Source of the DNA: Verrucomicrobiaceae bacterium
GTDB taxonomy: Bacteria; Verrucomicrobiota; Verrucomicrobiia; Verrucomicrobiales; Verrucomicrobiaceae
DNA: 34,850 nt
Reading direction: 5' to 3'
Assembly: GCA_029865835.1 (NCBI GenBank)
Contig: JARXAL010000232.1
Location: forward strand, 1-34,850
In this document: positions 1 to 8,798 of the stretch, in pieces
Numbering within the stretch: the stretch's first letter is position 1
Layout of the letters: each line of letters starts with the position of its first letter
The notes under the pieces: generated by a model
Seen by the model: the letters and a program-made list of their open reading frames with translations, nothing else
Databases searched by the model: none
What the model was told of the DNA's origin: nothing
Made by a program: the position numbers and the translations under genes

Positions 1-214
1 ATACCATCCACCCCGCCATTCCACCCGCCAAAACCGAACCAAATTGCCGGCGATTCCAACCATTCGTCGTCTTGGGTGAAGTCCCGTCCATCAATTGCTT
101 TGCCCTTTTCATTCCACCATCGTCTCATGCTTCATCCAACTCACGCAAGCCTCATTCAGGTTTTTTTGTGATCCCCTGTCGAGTTTTAAGCCACCTTCCC
201 GTATTCCACTAGAC
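1..214. other. non-coding leader region upstream of sigma factor gene
   Basis: No convincing gene is seen on either strand. The reading frame of the downstream sigma factor is open back to about position 95, but the 40 extra residues are unlike the family N-terminus, so this is treated as upstream region. No clear -35/-10 pair or Shine-Dalgarno site stands out. Confidence 0.5.
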
Positions 215-727
215 ATGCTTCCCCCCGAGGAAATCGCCTCCATCCTGCTCGCCGAACGCCTGCCCCTGACCGCATTTGTCGCCAGTGTCACCCGCGACTT
301 CCACCTCGCTGAAGACGTCTTTCAAGAAGTCTGCGTCAAAGCCATCCGTCGCTCTGAATTCGCGTCCCCCGCTCATCTCCTCAACTGGGCAAGACTCGCT
401 GGCAAAAATCGCGCCATCGACATCCTCCGCGCTCGCGATGGCCGCTACGTCGGCCTTAGCGACGAAATGCTCGCAGTACTCTCAGCAGACTGGCCCGCCC
501 CTTCCCCATCAGACTCCCTGCACGACGCCCTCAGTCACTGCATCGAACAAATCACCCCAAACAATCGCGAACTCCTCCGCCTCCGCTACTTCGAGCGCCG
601 AAACTGCACCGATGTCGCCGCAATCATGGGCCGAAAAATCGAAACCGTCTATCAAGCACTCGCCCGTCTGCACAAAACCCTCGGTGACTGTGTGCGCTCA
701 CGCATCCAAAACGAGGCCTACCCATGA
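215..727 (+). CDS. sigma-70 family (ECF-like) RNA polymerase sigma factor
   Basis: Predicted 170-residue sigma factor that would direct RNA polymerase to a small regulon. Region 2 lies at about residues 15-75, with the core-binding stretch LAEDVFQEVCVKAI near 31-44. Region 4 lies at about 112-160, with a helix-turn-helix around DVAAIMGRKIETVYQALARL. The length and the absence of a long linker domain fit ECF-type factors, and the look resembles the sigma family common in Rhodopirellula and Verrucomicrobium relatives. The ATG at 215 was chosen because the preceding 40 in-frame residues are not sigma-like. The stop overlaps the next start (ATGA at 724-727), so it is translationally coupled to a membrane protein that is probably its regulator. 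The regulon cannot be read from the window. Confidence 0.85.
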   Translation: MLPPEEIASILLAERLPLTAFVASVTRDFHLAEDVFQEVCVKAIRRSEFASPAHLLNWARLAGKNRAIDILRARDGRYVGLSDEMLAVLSADWPAPSPSDSLHDALSHCIEQITPNNRELLRLRYFERRNCTDVAAIMGRKIETVYQALARLHKTLGDCVRSRIQNEAYP

Positions 728-1662
728 ACGATACCGATTTTCTCCACCTGCTCATGCGCTATCAAGACAGCGTGCTCACGTCCGATGAGCTTGCCGCGTT
801 CGAAGCCGCAATGCGCGATGATGCCACGAAACGCCAGATCTTCGCCGACACTCAACTGCGCTCGATGGCTCTTCATGATCGCTTCCGCCACGAGGCTTTC
901 CAGCGCCACACAGACACTTCTGTCCGTGCCTCCTCCCGCAGGGAAAAGAACCACATCACCTGGTTCACCCGTCCCATCGCCTCCATGGCCGCAGGCCTCG
1001 CCATCGGCCTTTTCAGCGCCTCTCTGGTCTGGGCCATTTCTTCTCCAAAAACCACCACCGAGCGCCTCTTTTCCCTCCTGAACGGCAGCTTCGACGAGCC
1101 CCGCCTCGAAACGGGTTTCCCACGCCAAACTGGCGTCTGGAGCGGCGATGAAGCCTCCATTGCGGATGGCCAAATTCGTTTCATCGCCCCCGGCAGTGAT
1201 TCGGGCGATCCCAATGCGCGCGCCATCTCGTGCGATGTCTTCCAACTCGTCGATCTCCGCCCGCTGCGCCGCACGCTCAGCCCCGACGGCGACTCGGTTC
1301 TAGAACTCAGTTCCGACTTCCTCGACGCCCGTCCTCACAACACAAAACCTTCCGTCACCTTCTTCTGCCAGCTCTACCTCTTCCAAGGCGATCCCGCTAC
1401 CCTGCATCAAGGCTGGCCGCAAAACATCACCGACACCCTCGCCAGCGGCTGCGCCCAAGCCACCACGCTCGGCTCCGATGCTAAAGGCACCCGCACCCTC
1501 ACCGCCAAGTGCCTCGTCCCCGCCGAAGCCGACTTCGCCGTCATCCAAATCGCCGCCCGCCCCAACCTGCGACCCGCCAAACTCGAAAACCTCTTTGCCG
1601 ACAACGTGCAACTCACCCTCAAAACCCAGCCCACTCTGCCCGTCCGCATCGTCCAGCGCTAA
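724..1662 (+). CDS. membrane-anchored sigma-factor partner (anti-sigma-like, N-in/C-out)
   Basis: A 312-residue protein overlapping the sigma factor gene by 4 bases. Residues 1-75 are soluble and acidic (LLMRYQDSVLTSDELAAFEA), resembling the cytoplasmic zinc-less N-terminus of anti-sigma/FecR-like partners. A single membrane helix spans about 85-106. The remaining roughly 200 residues should lie outside the cytoplasm and contain a Ser/Asp/Gly-rich, beta-rich domain with motifs such as GSFDEPRLETG and QTGVWSGDE, reminiscent of carbohydrate-binding jelly-roll modules. The architecture suggests that it senses an extracytoplasmic ligand and holds or releases the sigma factor. That role is inferred from position and topology; I do not recognise a named family for the C-terminal domain. 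Confidence 0.6.
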   Translation: MNDTDFLHLLMRYQDSVLTSDELAAFEAAMRDDATKRQIFADTQLRSMALHDRFRHEAFQRHTDTSVRASSRREKNHITWFTRPIASMAAGLAIGLFSASLVWAISSPKTTTERLFSLLNGSFDEPRLETGFPRQTGVWSGDEASIADGQIRFIAPGSDSGDPNARAISCDVFQLVDLRPLRRTLSPDGDSVLELSSDFLDARPHNTKPSVTFFCQLYLFQGDPATLHQGWPQNITDTLASGCAQATTLGSDAKGTRTLTAKCLVPAEADFAVIQIAARPNLRPAKLENLFADNVQLTLKTQPTLPVRIVQR

Positions 1663-1664
1663 TG

Positions 1665-1680
1665 TCACGCCTTTGCGTGA
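1665..1680 (+). terminator. short perfect hairpin after anti-sigma-like gene
   Basis: TCACGC-CTTT-GCGTGA forms a 6-bp perfect stem with a 4-base loop starting 2 bases after the stop codon. There is no T-tract, so it may be a weak terminator, an mRNA-stabilising hairpin or a protein site between the sigma pair and the kinase gene. Confidence 0.3.
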
Positions 1681-1707
1681 ATTGTGCGTTGCCCTTCGTT
1701 GTGGAAC

Positions 1708-3624
1708 ATGATGCCATTGAAAGAGCTTCTTGTCAGCATTGTCATAGCCACCGCCGTGCAGGCTGGTGGTCCTTGGGCATGGCTGAATGGGGAGATCAGG
1801 AAGGTGGACAAACAGCGACAGGCGCTGGAGTCCGAGCTGGAGGCTCTTCTGGCCTCTCCACAGCCACAGCCGCATGAGCGGGCGGGGTTTCACAGCGGCT
1901 TTGCGCCAAGGGCCGATGTTGTCCGGTGGGTGCAGGTGGATTTGGGAGTAGAGCAGGCGTTGGATGCGGTGGTGCTGGTGCCCGCGATGCTCGGAGGGGT
2001 CCAGGCGTATGGGTTCCCACAGCGATTCCGCGTGGACGCATCGAATGACCCCCTGTTTGCGGATTCAGTGCCGCTGCAGGATCAAAGCAATGCCGATGTG
2101 TCGCCGGGGCTGGCTCCTTGGCATGTCCCTGCCCATGACGTGAAAGCTCGCTATGTGCGATTCACGGCGACGAAGCTCTCTCCGCAGCCGGGATTGGGGT
2201 CGCGGTTCATCTTTTGTCTCGGAGAACTTCTCGTCTTCAGCGGTGGTCGGAATGTCGCGCTGCAAGGCGAGGTGTTCGCACCGAATGCGGCGGAGACGCT
2301 GCCCACTTGGTCTCCGAGGCATCTGGTGGATGGCACTCATGCGCTGGGATTACCGGTGAAGACTGGGGAGAAATATTCGAATGGCTGGCATAGCGCGATC
2401 TCATCCACGGCGGATGCCACGAAATGGGTGCAGGTGGATTTAGGATCGAAACAACGATTGGATGAGATTCGCCTCATCCCGGCGCACCCAAGTGATTACC
2501 CGGACCGCTTTGGCTTTGGGTTTCCCCGGCGATTCAAGATCGAGGCGGACGGGCAAACGATCTTCGACAGCACGAATGCAGACTTCCCCAATCCCGGCGA
2601 TACTCCCGTAGCCATCCCGACTCCAGGCTTGCAGGCTCGCAACATCCGCATCACGGCAACCCAACTCTGGGAACGCAGTGGTGATTTCGTCTTCGCTCTT
2701 GCTGAGCTTCAAGCCTTTGCCGGAGGGAAAAACCTTGCGCTTGGCAGCTCGGTCACGAGTTCGGATGAGACAACTACGGTAGCTTGGAAGAGCGAGCATA
2801 TGGTGGATGGCCTCAGCAGTTCGGGTGTGCTGATAGACGAAGACGAATGGCTGGCTGGACTCTCGAAGCGCCGTGAACTCACGGCGGAACTTGGCACGCT
2901 CGCCAGCACTCAGGCCACAGCTCTCGGAGTTGCGCAAACCCGCGCCTTTTGGCTTGTCGGCGTGGTTTTGCTGGGCGCGACTTCTTTTGCAGTGTTAGCC
3001 GTGTTGCATTCACGGCGTGTTCGCGAACGTGAGATGGAGATCCTGCGTCAGCGCATCTCGCGCGATCTGCATGATGAGATCGGCAGTCATCTGGGCAGCA
3101 TCCGGCTGATGTCTGAACTGGCGCTAAGGGAAGGTACGGCTTCGGATTCATTGGATGAGATTCATCGCCTCGCAGGAGAGGCCGCCGAGTCCATGCGCGG
3201 CATCATCTGGCTCGTGCGCGAGGGCGATGCACCGAAGCTTACAAGCCTCGTCGAAGCCATGCGCCAAAGCGCCTCCGCATTACTCAAAGGCATCGACTCG
3301 CACCTTCAGACTCCCACAGGCGCCGATGTGGCAACTGCCTCACTCACGTTTCATCGCCAGGTATTTCTTCTCTTCCGCGAAGCCATGCACAACATCGCCA
3401 AACATGCGAACGCCACAAAGGTGGAGATCGAAGTCTCGTGGCAGTCTAGGCGCTTTCGTCTATGCATCGTGGACAATGGCTGCGGCTTCGATGTCGTCGC
3501 TGTCACTGCCGGAAACGGTTTGGCCAATCTCAAGCATCGCGCCGAGGTGCTCGGCGGCGAGCTTCACTTCACCAGCGAGCCCGGCAAAGGCACTCGCATC
3601 ACGTTGGAGGCAAGCCTTTCATGA
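1708..3624 (+). CDS. sensor histidine kinase with periplasmic discoidin (F5/8C-like) repeats, NarL/DesK-type
   Basis: A 638-residue two-component sensor. An N-terminal hydrophobic segment (LLVSIVIATAVQA) looks like a signal peptide. The periplasmic part has discoidin-like units at about residues 73-178 and 239-338, each with a WVQVDLG strand, a GFP-RF strand and a final F-LAEL-F-like strand; a partial third unit begins near 341 (KNLALGSSVTS, then MVDG). One membrane helix lies at about 413-434. The HisKA_3 dimerisation motif RDLHDEIGSHLG places the phosphorylated His at H455. The ATPase domain has the N-box HNIAKHANA (about 561-569) and the G1 box DNGCGFD (589-595). ATG at 1708 (or 1711) is preferred over the upstream GTG at 1684 because it begins the signal peptide. 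The gene overlaps the response regulator by 4 bases. Ligand is unknown; discoidin domains usually bind carbohydrate or lipid surfaces. Confidence 0.88.
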   Translation: MMPLKELLVSIVIATAVQAGGPWAWLNGEIRKVDKQRQALESELEALLASPQPQPHERAGFHSGFAPRADVVRWVQVDLGVEQALDAVVLVPAMLGGVQAYGFPQRFRVDASNDPLFADSVPLQDQSNADVSPGLAPWHVPAHDVKARYVRFTATKLSPQPGLGSRFIFCLGELLVFSGGRNVALQGEVFAPNAAETLPTWSPRHLVDGTHALGLPVKTGEKYSNGWHSAISSTADATKWVQVDLGSKQRLDEIRLIPAHPSDYPDRFGFGFPRRFKIEADGQTIFDSTNADFPNPGDTPVAIPTPGLQARNIRITATQLWERSGDFVFALAELQAFAGGKNLALGSSVTSSDETTTVAWKSEHMVDGLSSSGVLIDEDEWLAGLSKRRELTAELGTLASTQATALGVAQTRAFWLVGVVLLGATSFAVLAVLHSRRVREREMEILRQRISRDLHDEIGSHLGSIRLMSELALREGTASDSLDEIHRLAGEAAESMRGIIWLVREGDAPKLTSLVEAMRQSASALLKGIDSHLQTPTGADVATASLTFHRQVFLLFREAMHNIAKHANATKVEIEVSWQSRRFRLCIVDNGCGFDVVAVTAGNGLANLKHRAEVLGGELHFTSEPGKGTRITLEASLS

Positions 3625-4253
3625 AGAGCATTTGGATCATTGAGGATCACTCCGCCTTCCGTCGCACGCTTGTCCGTGTGGTGAATGCGGAGGATGGCCT
3701 GCAATGCACGCGTGATTTTGATTCATGCGAAAAAGCTCTCGCCGCAATCGTCCTCGATCACGCACCAGACTTGATCCTGCTGGATGTGGGACTGCCCGGC
3801 ATGAGCGGGCTCGACGGCATCCGCCTCATCAAAGAGCGCTCACCCAAGACCCTCGTCGTCATCCTCACAGTCTTCGAGGATGATGACAAAGTCTTCTCCG
3901 CGATCTGCGCCGGAGCCGCTGGCTATCTTTTGAAAACCAGCAGCGTCACCGAGATCACTCAAGCCGTGCGCGATGCCTTGGCTGGTGGCTCACCCATGAC
4001 ATCGCGCATCGCCCGCCGTGTGCTCGATATGTTTTCCAAGCTCGCACCAAAGCAGAGCGATTACGGCCTCAGCGACCGCGAGAAAGAGATCCTCCAGCTC
4101 ATGACCACCGGCCTGATCAAGAAAGAAATCGCCGACCGCCTCACCCTCAGCGTCCACACTGTCGATACCTACCTCCGCCGCATTTACGAGAAGCTGGAGG
4201 TGAACACAAGAACAGGCGCAGTGGCAAAAGCACTGAAAGAGGGACTGATTTAG
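3621..4253 (+). CDS. NarL/FixJ-family response regulator (REC-LuxR HTH)
   Basis: A 210-residue DNA-binding response regulator and the obvious partner of the overlapping upstream kinase. The receiver domain (about 1-120) has the acidic pair E8/D9, phosphoacceptor D55 in LILLDVGLPGMSG, switch Thr in VVILTVFED, and conserved K105 in GYLLKTSS. The LuxR-type helix-turn-helix is at about 148-210 (LSDREKEILQLMTTGLIKKE and HTVDTYLRRIYEKL). The ATG at 3621 was chosen because it begins directly with the first receiver strand (MKSIWIIEDH) and overlaps the kinase stop as ATGA. All key residues are present. Target promoters are not identifiable from the sequence; the PSD1/DUF1501 genes 58 bases downstream are the natural candidates, by position only. 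Confidence 0.93.
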   Translation: MKSIWIIEDHSAFRRTLVRVVNAEDGLQCTRDFDSCEKALAAIVLDHAPDLILLDVGLPGMSGLDGIRLIKERSPKTLVVILTVFEDDDKVFSAICAGAAGYLLKTSSVTEITQAVRDALAGGSPMTSRIARRVLDMFSKLAPKQSDYGLSDREKEILQLMTTGLIKKEIADRLTLSVHTVDTYLRRIYEKLEVNTRTGAVAKALKEGLI

Positions 4254-4310
4254 ACTTGTCCCGTGCTCGCGTGGCATGACAATCACTCTCAGCTTCGTTT
4301 ATTTCACATC

Positions 4311-7241
4311 ATGGTTCGTCCCACCAGCCTGATTCTCCTAGCCGCATGCTCGCCTCTCGTTGCGGCACCCGTGGACTTTGCACGCGAGGTAAAGCCCATC
4401 TTCGAGAAACATTGCTATGAATGCCATGCCACCCTCAAACAAAAGGCAGACTATCGGCTCGACATCAAAGCCATCGCTCTCAACGGAGGTGCGGAACACG
4501 CTCCGAACGTCGTTCCAGGCAAAAGCAGCGAAAGTCCCTTGTTCCACTTCGTCAGTGGAGCAGACGAAGAAATCGCAATGCCCCCAAAGTCGAAACTCAG
4601 CTCAACGGAGATCGATACGTTAAAACGCTGGATCGATGAAGGCGCGGTCTGGCCAGACGGCATTGACACGGCAAAACTGGATGACAAAACCGACTGGTGG
4701 AGCTTCAAGCCATTGAACATGCCTCAGGTAACTAAAACCGGAGAAATCGACGCCTTCATTCATAACAAACTCAAGGCCAACGGCCTGACTCCCGCCCCTC
4801 AAGCAGACGCACGCACCCTCACTCGCCGTCTCTTCTTCGACCTCACTGGCCTACCGCCCACACCCGAAGAAATCGCTCACTACGCCGCACTCCCCTATGA
4901 AAAGCTTGTCGACGACTTGTTAGCCTCTCCCCGCTATGGCGAGCGTTGGGCACGGCACTGGCTCGATCTCGTCCACTATGGGGAAACGCACGGCTACGAC
5001 AAAGACAAGCCCCGCCTAAACGCCTGGCCCTACCGTGACTACGTCATTCGAGCCCTCAACAACGACAAACCCTACCCACGCTTCGTCGAAGAGCAGATTG
5101 CAGGCGATGTGCTCTTTCCAGGCACCACGGACGGCATCACAGCCCTCGGCCTGATTTCCGCGGGACCTTGGGACTACATCGGACACTCAGAAGTTCCAGA
5201 AACCAAACTCGACGGCAAGATCGCCCGCCACCTGGATCGCGATGACATGGTGCAAAATGCGATCGGCACCTTTTGCAGTCTCACCGTCCAGTGTGCTCAG
5301 TGCCACAATCACAAATTCGACCCCATCTCCCAGCAAGACTATTACTCGCTCCAGGCCGTCTTCGCCGGCATTGACCGAACGGAGATCGATTACTATCCCG
5401 ACGACGCTTCAATGCAGAAATTCGCGGCGCTTCAGAAGCAGAAGAAACAGCTAAGCGACCAGATCGCCGCCTTGGAGGAGCCCTTAAAGAAGAAAGCCGG
5501 AACCGCCTACACCTCGCTCAGCAAACGGATCGATGGCGCCACTGAGAAAAACTCAAACCCAAATATCAAACCCGGCTTTGGCTACCACAGCAGCATTTCA
5601 CCCACCCAGAACGCCATCAAATGGGTGCAGGTCGACCTCGGCAAAAGCCTTCAGGTCGAACGCATCATATTGAAACCCTGCTATGACGACTTCGGCAAGA
5701 TCGGCGGCGGTTTCGGTTTCCCGGTGCGTTTCAAGATCGAAGTCAGCAATGACTCCACTTTCAAGACGGGAGTCACTCTTGTTTGGCAAAAACACGATCT
5801 CACCTTCATGAACGACTTCACCAATCCGGGGCTGAAGCCCTTTGAAGCCACCACCGCAGGGGATGACGGCGTCATCGGCCGCTATGTGCGCGTCACCGCC
5901 GTAAAACTCGCTCAGCGCAGTAGCGATTACATCTTCGCCTTGGCTGAACTGGAGGTTTACGACAGCAAAACAGGTCCTAACCTCGCCGCAAACCGCCCCG
6001 TCACCTCCCTGGATGGCATTGAGGCAGCGCCTCGCTGGCGACGCGCAAATCTCACCGATGGCATCGCCCCCGAAAGCCGCTCAGCAGAAGACAAACAACA
6101 ACTCATCCGCGAACGAGATGCCCTCATGCTCGCACAGGCCGATCATGCCACTCAAACCAAACTCCGCGCCGCACGCAAACAGCGGGACGCCCTCCCCCAA
6201 CTGCCAGCCCCGCAGAAGATCTATGCCGGAGCCATCCACTATGGCACCGGTTCGTTTAAAGGCACCCACGGCACACCTCGCACCATCCATCTGCTCAAAC
6301 GTGGAGATATGAAACAACCCGCGCAGGAGGTTCATCCCGGCAGCATCGACCAAATCAGCCAACTCTTTGGCCTCCCCTTTCATGTCAATGACACCGACGA
6401 ATCAGCCCGACGTGCCGCGTTAGCCCAATGGATCACAAACAAAAACAACGCACTCACATGGCGCAGCATTGTGAACCGCATCTGGCAGCATCACTTTGGT
6501 CGCGGTCTTGTGGATACCGCCAATGACTTCGGTCGCATGGGCAGCAAACCAAGCCACCCCGAGCTGCTGGAATGGCTCGCCTTGACCTTCCGCGATGACC
6601 TGGGCGGCAGCTTCAAGAAGCTGCACAAACTCATCGTAATGAGCCAAACCTACCGGCAGAGCAGCGATGGCACCTCACCGTCAGACGCCAACAACGTCTT
6701 CCTCTCCCATCAAAATCGCCGCAAACTGGATGCCGAGTCGATCCGAGACAGCATTCTTGCGGCTAGCGGCAAACTCAATCTCACGATGGGCGGACCCAGC
6801 TTTCAGGACTTCGTCATCGAGAAACCTCAGCACAGCCCGCACTACGAATACCATTTGCACGATCCCGAAGACCCCGCAAGCCACCGCCGCAGCATCTATC
6901 GCTTCATCGTCCGTAGCCAGCAGCAACCTTTCATGACGGTCATGGATTGCGCTGACCCCTCCATGCGCGTGGACAAGCGCAATGAATCCCTCAGCCCTCT
7001 ACAGGCCCTTTCACTCATGAACAACGGCCTCACAGTTGCTATGGCAAAGCACTTTGCCGAAAGAGTCGCAAAGGCAACTCCGGTCCTTGATGCGCAGATA
7101 AAGCTGGCGTTTGCCCTGGCAATCTCTCGCACCCCTCTTCCTGATGAACTCGCTCCATTGACTGCCTTCGCCGAACGTGAAGGACTCGAAAACACATGCC
7201 GCCTCATCCTCAATCTCAACGAGTTCAGCTTCATCGACTAA
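4311..7241 (+). CDS. secreted PSCyt1-PSCyt2-discoidin-PSD1 (DUF1549/DUF1553) protein
   Basis: A 976-residue exported protein of the planctomycete/verrucomicrobial cytochrome-like family. A signal peptide ends near residue 18-20 (LLAACSPLVAAP). PSCyt1 carries heme-type motif CYECH (C35, C38, H39) and ends with LSSTEIDTLKRWIDEGAVWP. PSCyt2/DUF1549 follows (about 146-355; RRLFFDLTGLPPTPEE, RYGERWARHWLDL), with a second motif CAQCH (C328, C331, H332). A short coiled coil near 365-400 leads to a discoidin domain (about 437-550; KWVQVDLG, GFGFPVRFKIE, FALAELEVY). PSD1/DUF1553 fills about 690-970 (VNRIWQHHFGRGLVDT). ATG 4311 begins the signal peptide; an upstream in-frame GTG at 4263 is less likely. 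It sits 6 bases before its DUF1501 partner. Such pairs have been linked to polysaccharide utilisation in this phylum, but the biochemical role is not established. Confidence 0.92.
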   Translation: MVRPTSLILLAACSPLVAAPVDFAREVKPIFEKHCYECHATLKQKADYRLDIKAIALNGGAEHAPNVVPGKSSESPLFHFVSGADEEIAMPPKSKLSSTEIDTLKRWIDEGAVWPDGIDTAKLDDKTDWWSFKPLNMPQVTKTGEIDAFIHNKLKANGLTPAPQADARTLTRRLFFDLTGLPPTPEEIAHYAALPYEKLVDDLLASPRYGERWARHWLDLVHYGETHGYDKDKPRLNAWPYRDYVIRALNNDKPYPRFVEEQIAGDVLFPGTTDGITALGLISAGPWDYIGHSEVPETKLDGKIARHLDRDDMVQNAIGTFCSLTVQCAQCHNHKFDPISQQDYYSLQAVFAGIDRTEIDYYPDDASMQKFAALQKQKKQLSDQIAALEEPLKKKAGTAYTSLSKRIDGATEKNSNPNIKPGFGYHSSISPTQNAIKWVQVDLGKSLQVERIILKPCYDDFGKIGGGFGFPVRFKIEVSNDSTFKTGVTLVWQKHDLTFMNDFTNPGLKPFEATTAGDDGVIGRYVRVTAVKLAQRSSDYIFALAELEVYDSKTGPNLAANRPVTSLDGIEAAPRWRRANLTDGIAPESRSAEDKQQLIRERDALMLAQADHATQTKLRAARKQRDALPQLPAPQKIYAGAIHYGTGSFKGTHGTPRTIHLLKRGDMKQPAQEVHPGSIDQISQLFGLPFHVNDTDESARRAALAQWITNKNNALTWRSIVNRIWQHHFGRGLVDTANDFGRMGSKPSHPELLEWLALTFRDDLGGSFKKLHKLIVMSQTYRQSSDGTSPSDANNVFLSHQNRRKLDAESIRDSILAASGKLNLTMGGPSFQDFVIEKPQHSPHYEYHLHDPEDPASHRRSIYRFIVRSQQQPFMTVMDCADPSMRVDKRNESLSPLQALSLMNNGLTVAMAKHFAERVAKATPVLDAQIKLAFALAISRTPLPDELAPLTAFAEREGLENTCRLILNLNEFSFID

Positions 7242-7247
7242 GCCGAC

Positions 7248-8681
7248 ATGATCACACGCCGCCAACTTCTTCAAACTTCCGGTCAAGGCTTCGGTGCCAT
7301 CGCCCTTAGCGCCCTGAATGCTTCAGAGGCTCCTCAGCGCGCCCTTACCGTTGCGCCAAAAGCCAAGCGCGTCGTGCAACTCTTCATGGGCGGTGCCGCC
7401 AGTCATATCGACCTCTTTGATTTCAAACCCGCTCTCATCAAACATCATGGAGAGGATGCAGATTTCGGAGAAGCCGTTGAAGCCTTCCAAAACGGACTCG
7501 GCCCCTGGAAAAAACCGGTGTGGGACTTCAAACCCTATGGTCAAAGCGGCAAGAAGCTCAGTGATGTCGTCGCGCCACTCGGCCTATGTGCTGATGACAT
7601 GGCCTTCGTTCATAACATGATCGGCAAAACTGGTGTTCACTCACAAGGCACCTTGCTCCAGGCGACCGGCTTCAATTTGCCCGGTTTTCCCGGCATGGGC
7701 TGCTGGGTAAGTTATGGCCTCGGCTCGCTCAGCGACAACTTACCCACCTTTGTCGTCCTGCCGGATCACCGTGGCTTTGCGTCCAATGGTCCGAAAAACT
7801 GGGACAGCGCCTTCCTGCCCTCCCAACATGCCGGCACCATCATCTATCCCGGTGCCGAAACGCCCATTAACGATCTTTTCCCTCACAAATCCGGCCGCTA
7901 CATCAAGGCCACCAGTGACCGCTCCAGCTTTGCCCTGCTGAAACAACTCAACCACATCCACCAGCAGCAGCGCGAAGAAGACAGCCGTCTGGATTCCCGC
8001 ATCAAAAGCTACGAACTTGCCGCCAAAATGCAGCTCGCCGCACCCGAGGCGCTCGATATCAGCAAGGAATCCGCCGCAATCAAATCCATGTATGGCATCC
8101 AGGAACATCGCAAAGAATGGCCCACCCAAATCAATGCTGCCGAAGAAGCCGACTACATGGGCCGAAAATGCCTCGCCGCCCGCCGCCTCCTGGAGCGAGG
8201 CGTGCGCTTTGTGCAAATCTGGAGCGGCAATGACAATGGCTTTCCCCGCCGCAATTGGGATAGCCATGAGGATGTCGAACGCGATCATGGCCCGCTCGCC
8301 TGGGGCATGGCAAAAGCCGTCAGCGCGCTCATTATGGACCTCAAACAGCGTGGCCTCCTCGACGATACGATCATCCTCTGGACCACCGAGTTTGGTCGCA
8401 TGCCCAGCACCCAAGGAGGCAAAGGCCGCGACCACAATCCCTACGTTTTCACCAATTGGCTCTGTGGCGGCGGCATCAAAGGCGGCGTGACAGCCGGAGA
8501 AAGCGACCAATGGGGCTACAAACCCCTCGACCGCGCCAACCCCACCACCTGTTATGACATCCACGCCACCATGATGCACCTTCTAGGCATCGATCACGAG
8601 AAACTCACCGTCCGTCACAACGGCATCGACCGCCGACTCACCGACGTCCACGGTCACGTGATCAAGGAGCTTCTAGCTTAG
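7248..8681 (+). CDS. DUF1501 family exported protein (sulfatase-fold-like), Tat signal
   Basis: A 477-residue protein and the usual partner of PSD1-type proteins. The N-terminus ITRRQLLQTSGQGFGAIALS is a twin-arginine signal, implying export in folded form, perhaps with a cofactor or metal. Family landmarks are VVQLFMGGAASHIDLFD near residue 42, FVQIWSGNDNGFPRRNWDSH in the middle, TIILWTTEFGRMPSTQGGKG, and the C-terminal LTDVHGHVIKELLA. DUF1501 proteins are distantly related to the alkaline phosphatase/sulfatase superfamily, but the classic Cys/Ser sulfatase signature is not seen, so a substrate cannot be named. It begins 6 bases after the PSD1 stop and is almost certainly cotranscribed. Length is normal for the family. 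Confidence 0.92.
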   Translation: MITRRQLLQTSGQGFGAIALSALNASEAPQRALTVAPKAKRVVQLFMGGAASHIDLFDFKPALIKHHGEDADFGEAVEAFQNGLGPWKKPVWDFKPYGQSGKKLSDVVAPLGLCADDMAFVHNMIGKTGVHSQGTLLQATGFNLPGFPGMGCWVSYGLGSLSDNLPTFVVLPDHRGFASNGPKNWDSAFLPSQHAGTIIYPGAETPINDLFPHKSGRYIKATSDRSSFALLKQLNHIHQQQREEDSRLDSRIKSYELAAKMQLAAPEALDISKESAAIKSMYGIQEHRKEWPTQINAAEEADYMGRKCLAARRLLERGVRFVQIWSGNDNGFPRRNWDSHEDVERDHGPLAWGMAKAVSALIMDLKQRGLLDDTIILWTTEFGRMPSTQGGKGRDHNPYVFTNWLCGGGIKGGVTAGESDQWGYKPLDRANPTTCYDIHATMMHLLGIDHEKLTVRHNGIDRRLTDVHGHVIKELLA

Positions 8682-8798
8682 CCACCAAGAGCACTCCAAT
8701 CCCCAACCCCTGTTAGTGCCGCTTCATGGGTATCCCTGACTACCCACAGTCGTCCGAAATCATGTCGAGTGCCGGAACAGTTCTCCGTATTCCCCAAG

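Noticed and set aside
7740-8579. Minus-strand open frame (279 codons) antisense to DUF1501
   Set aside because: No recognisable motif, no initiation signal, and the + strand carries all DUF1501 landmarks.
8727-8746. TGGGTA/TACCCA stem with 8-base loop upstream of the SGNH hydrolase gene
   Set aside because: Only 6 bp and no T-tract or consensus; could easily occur by chance.
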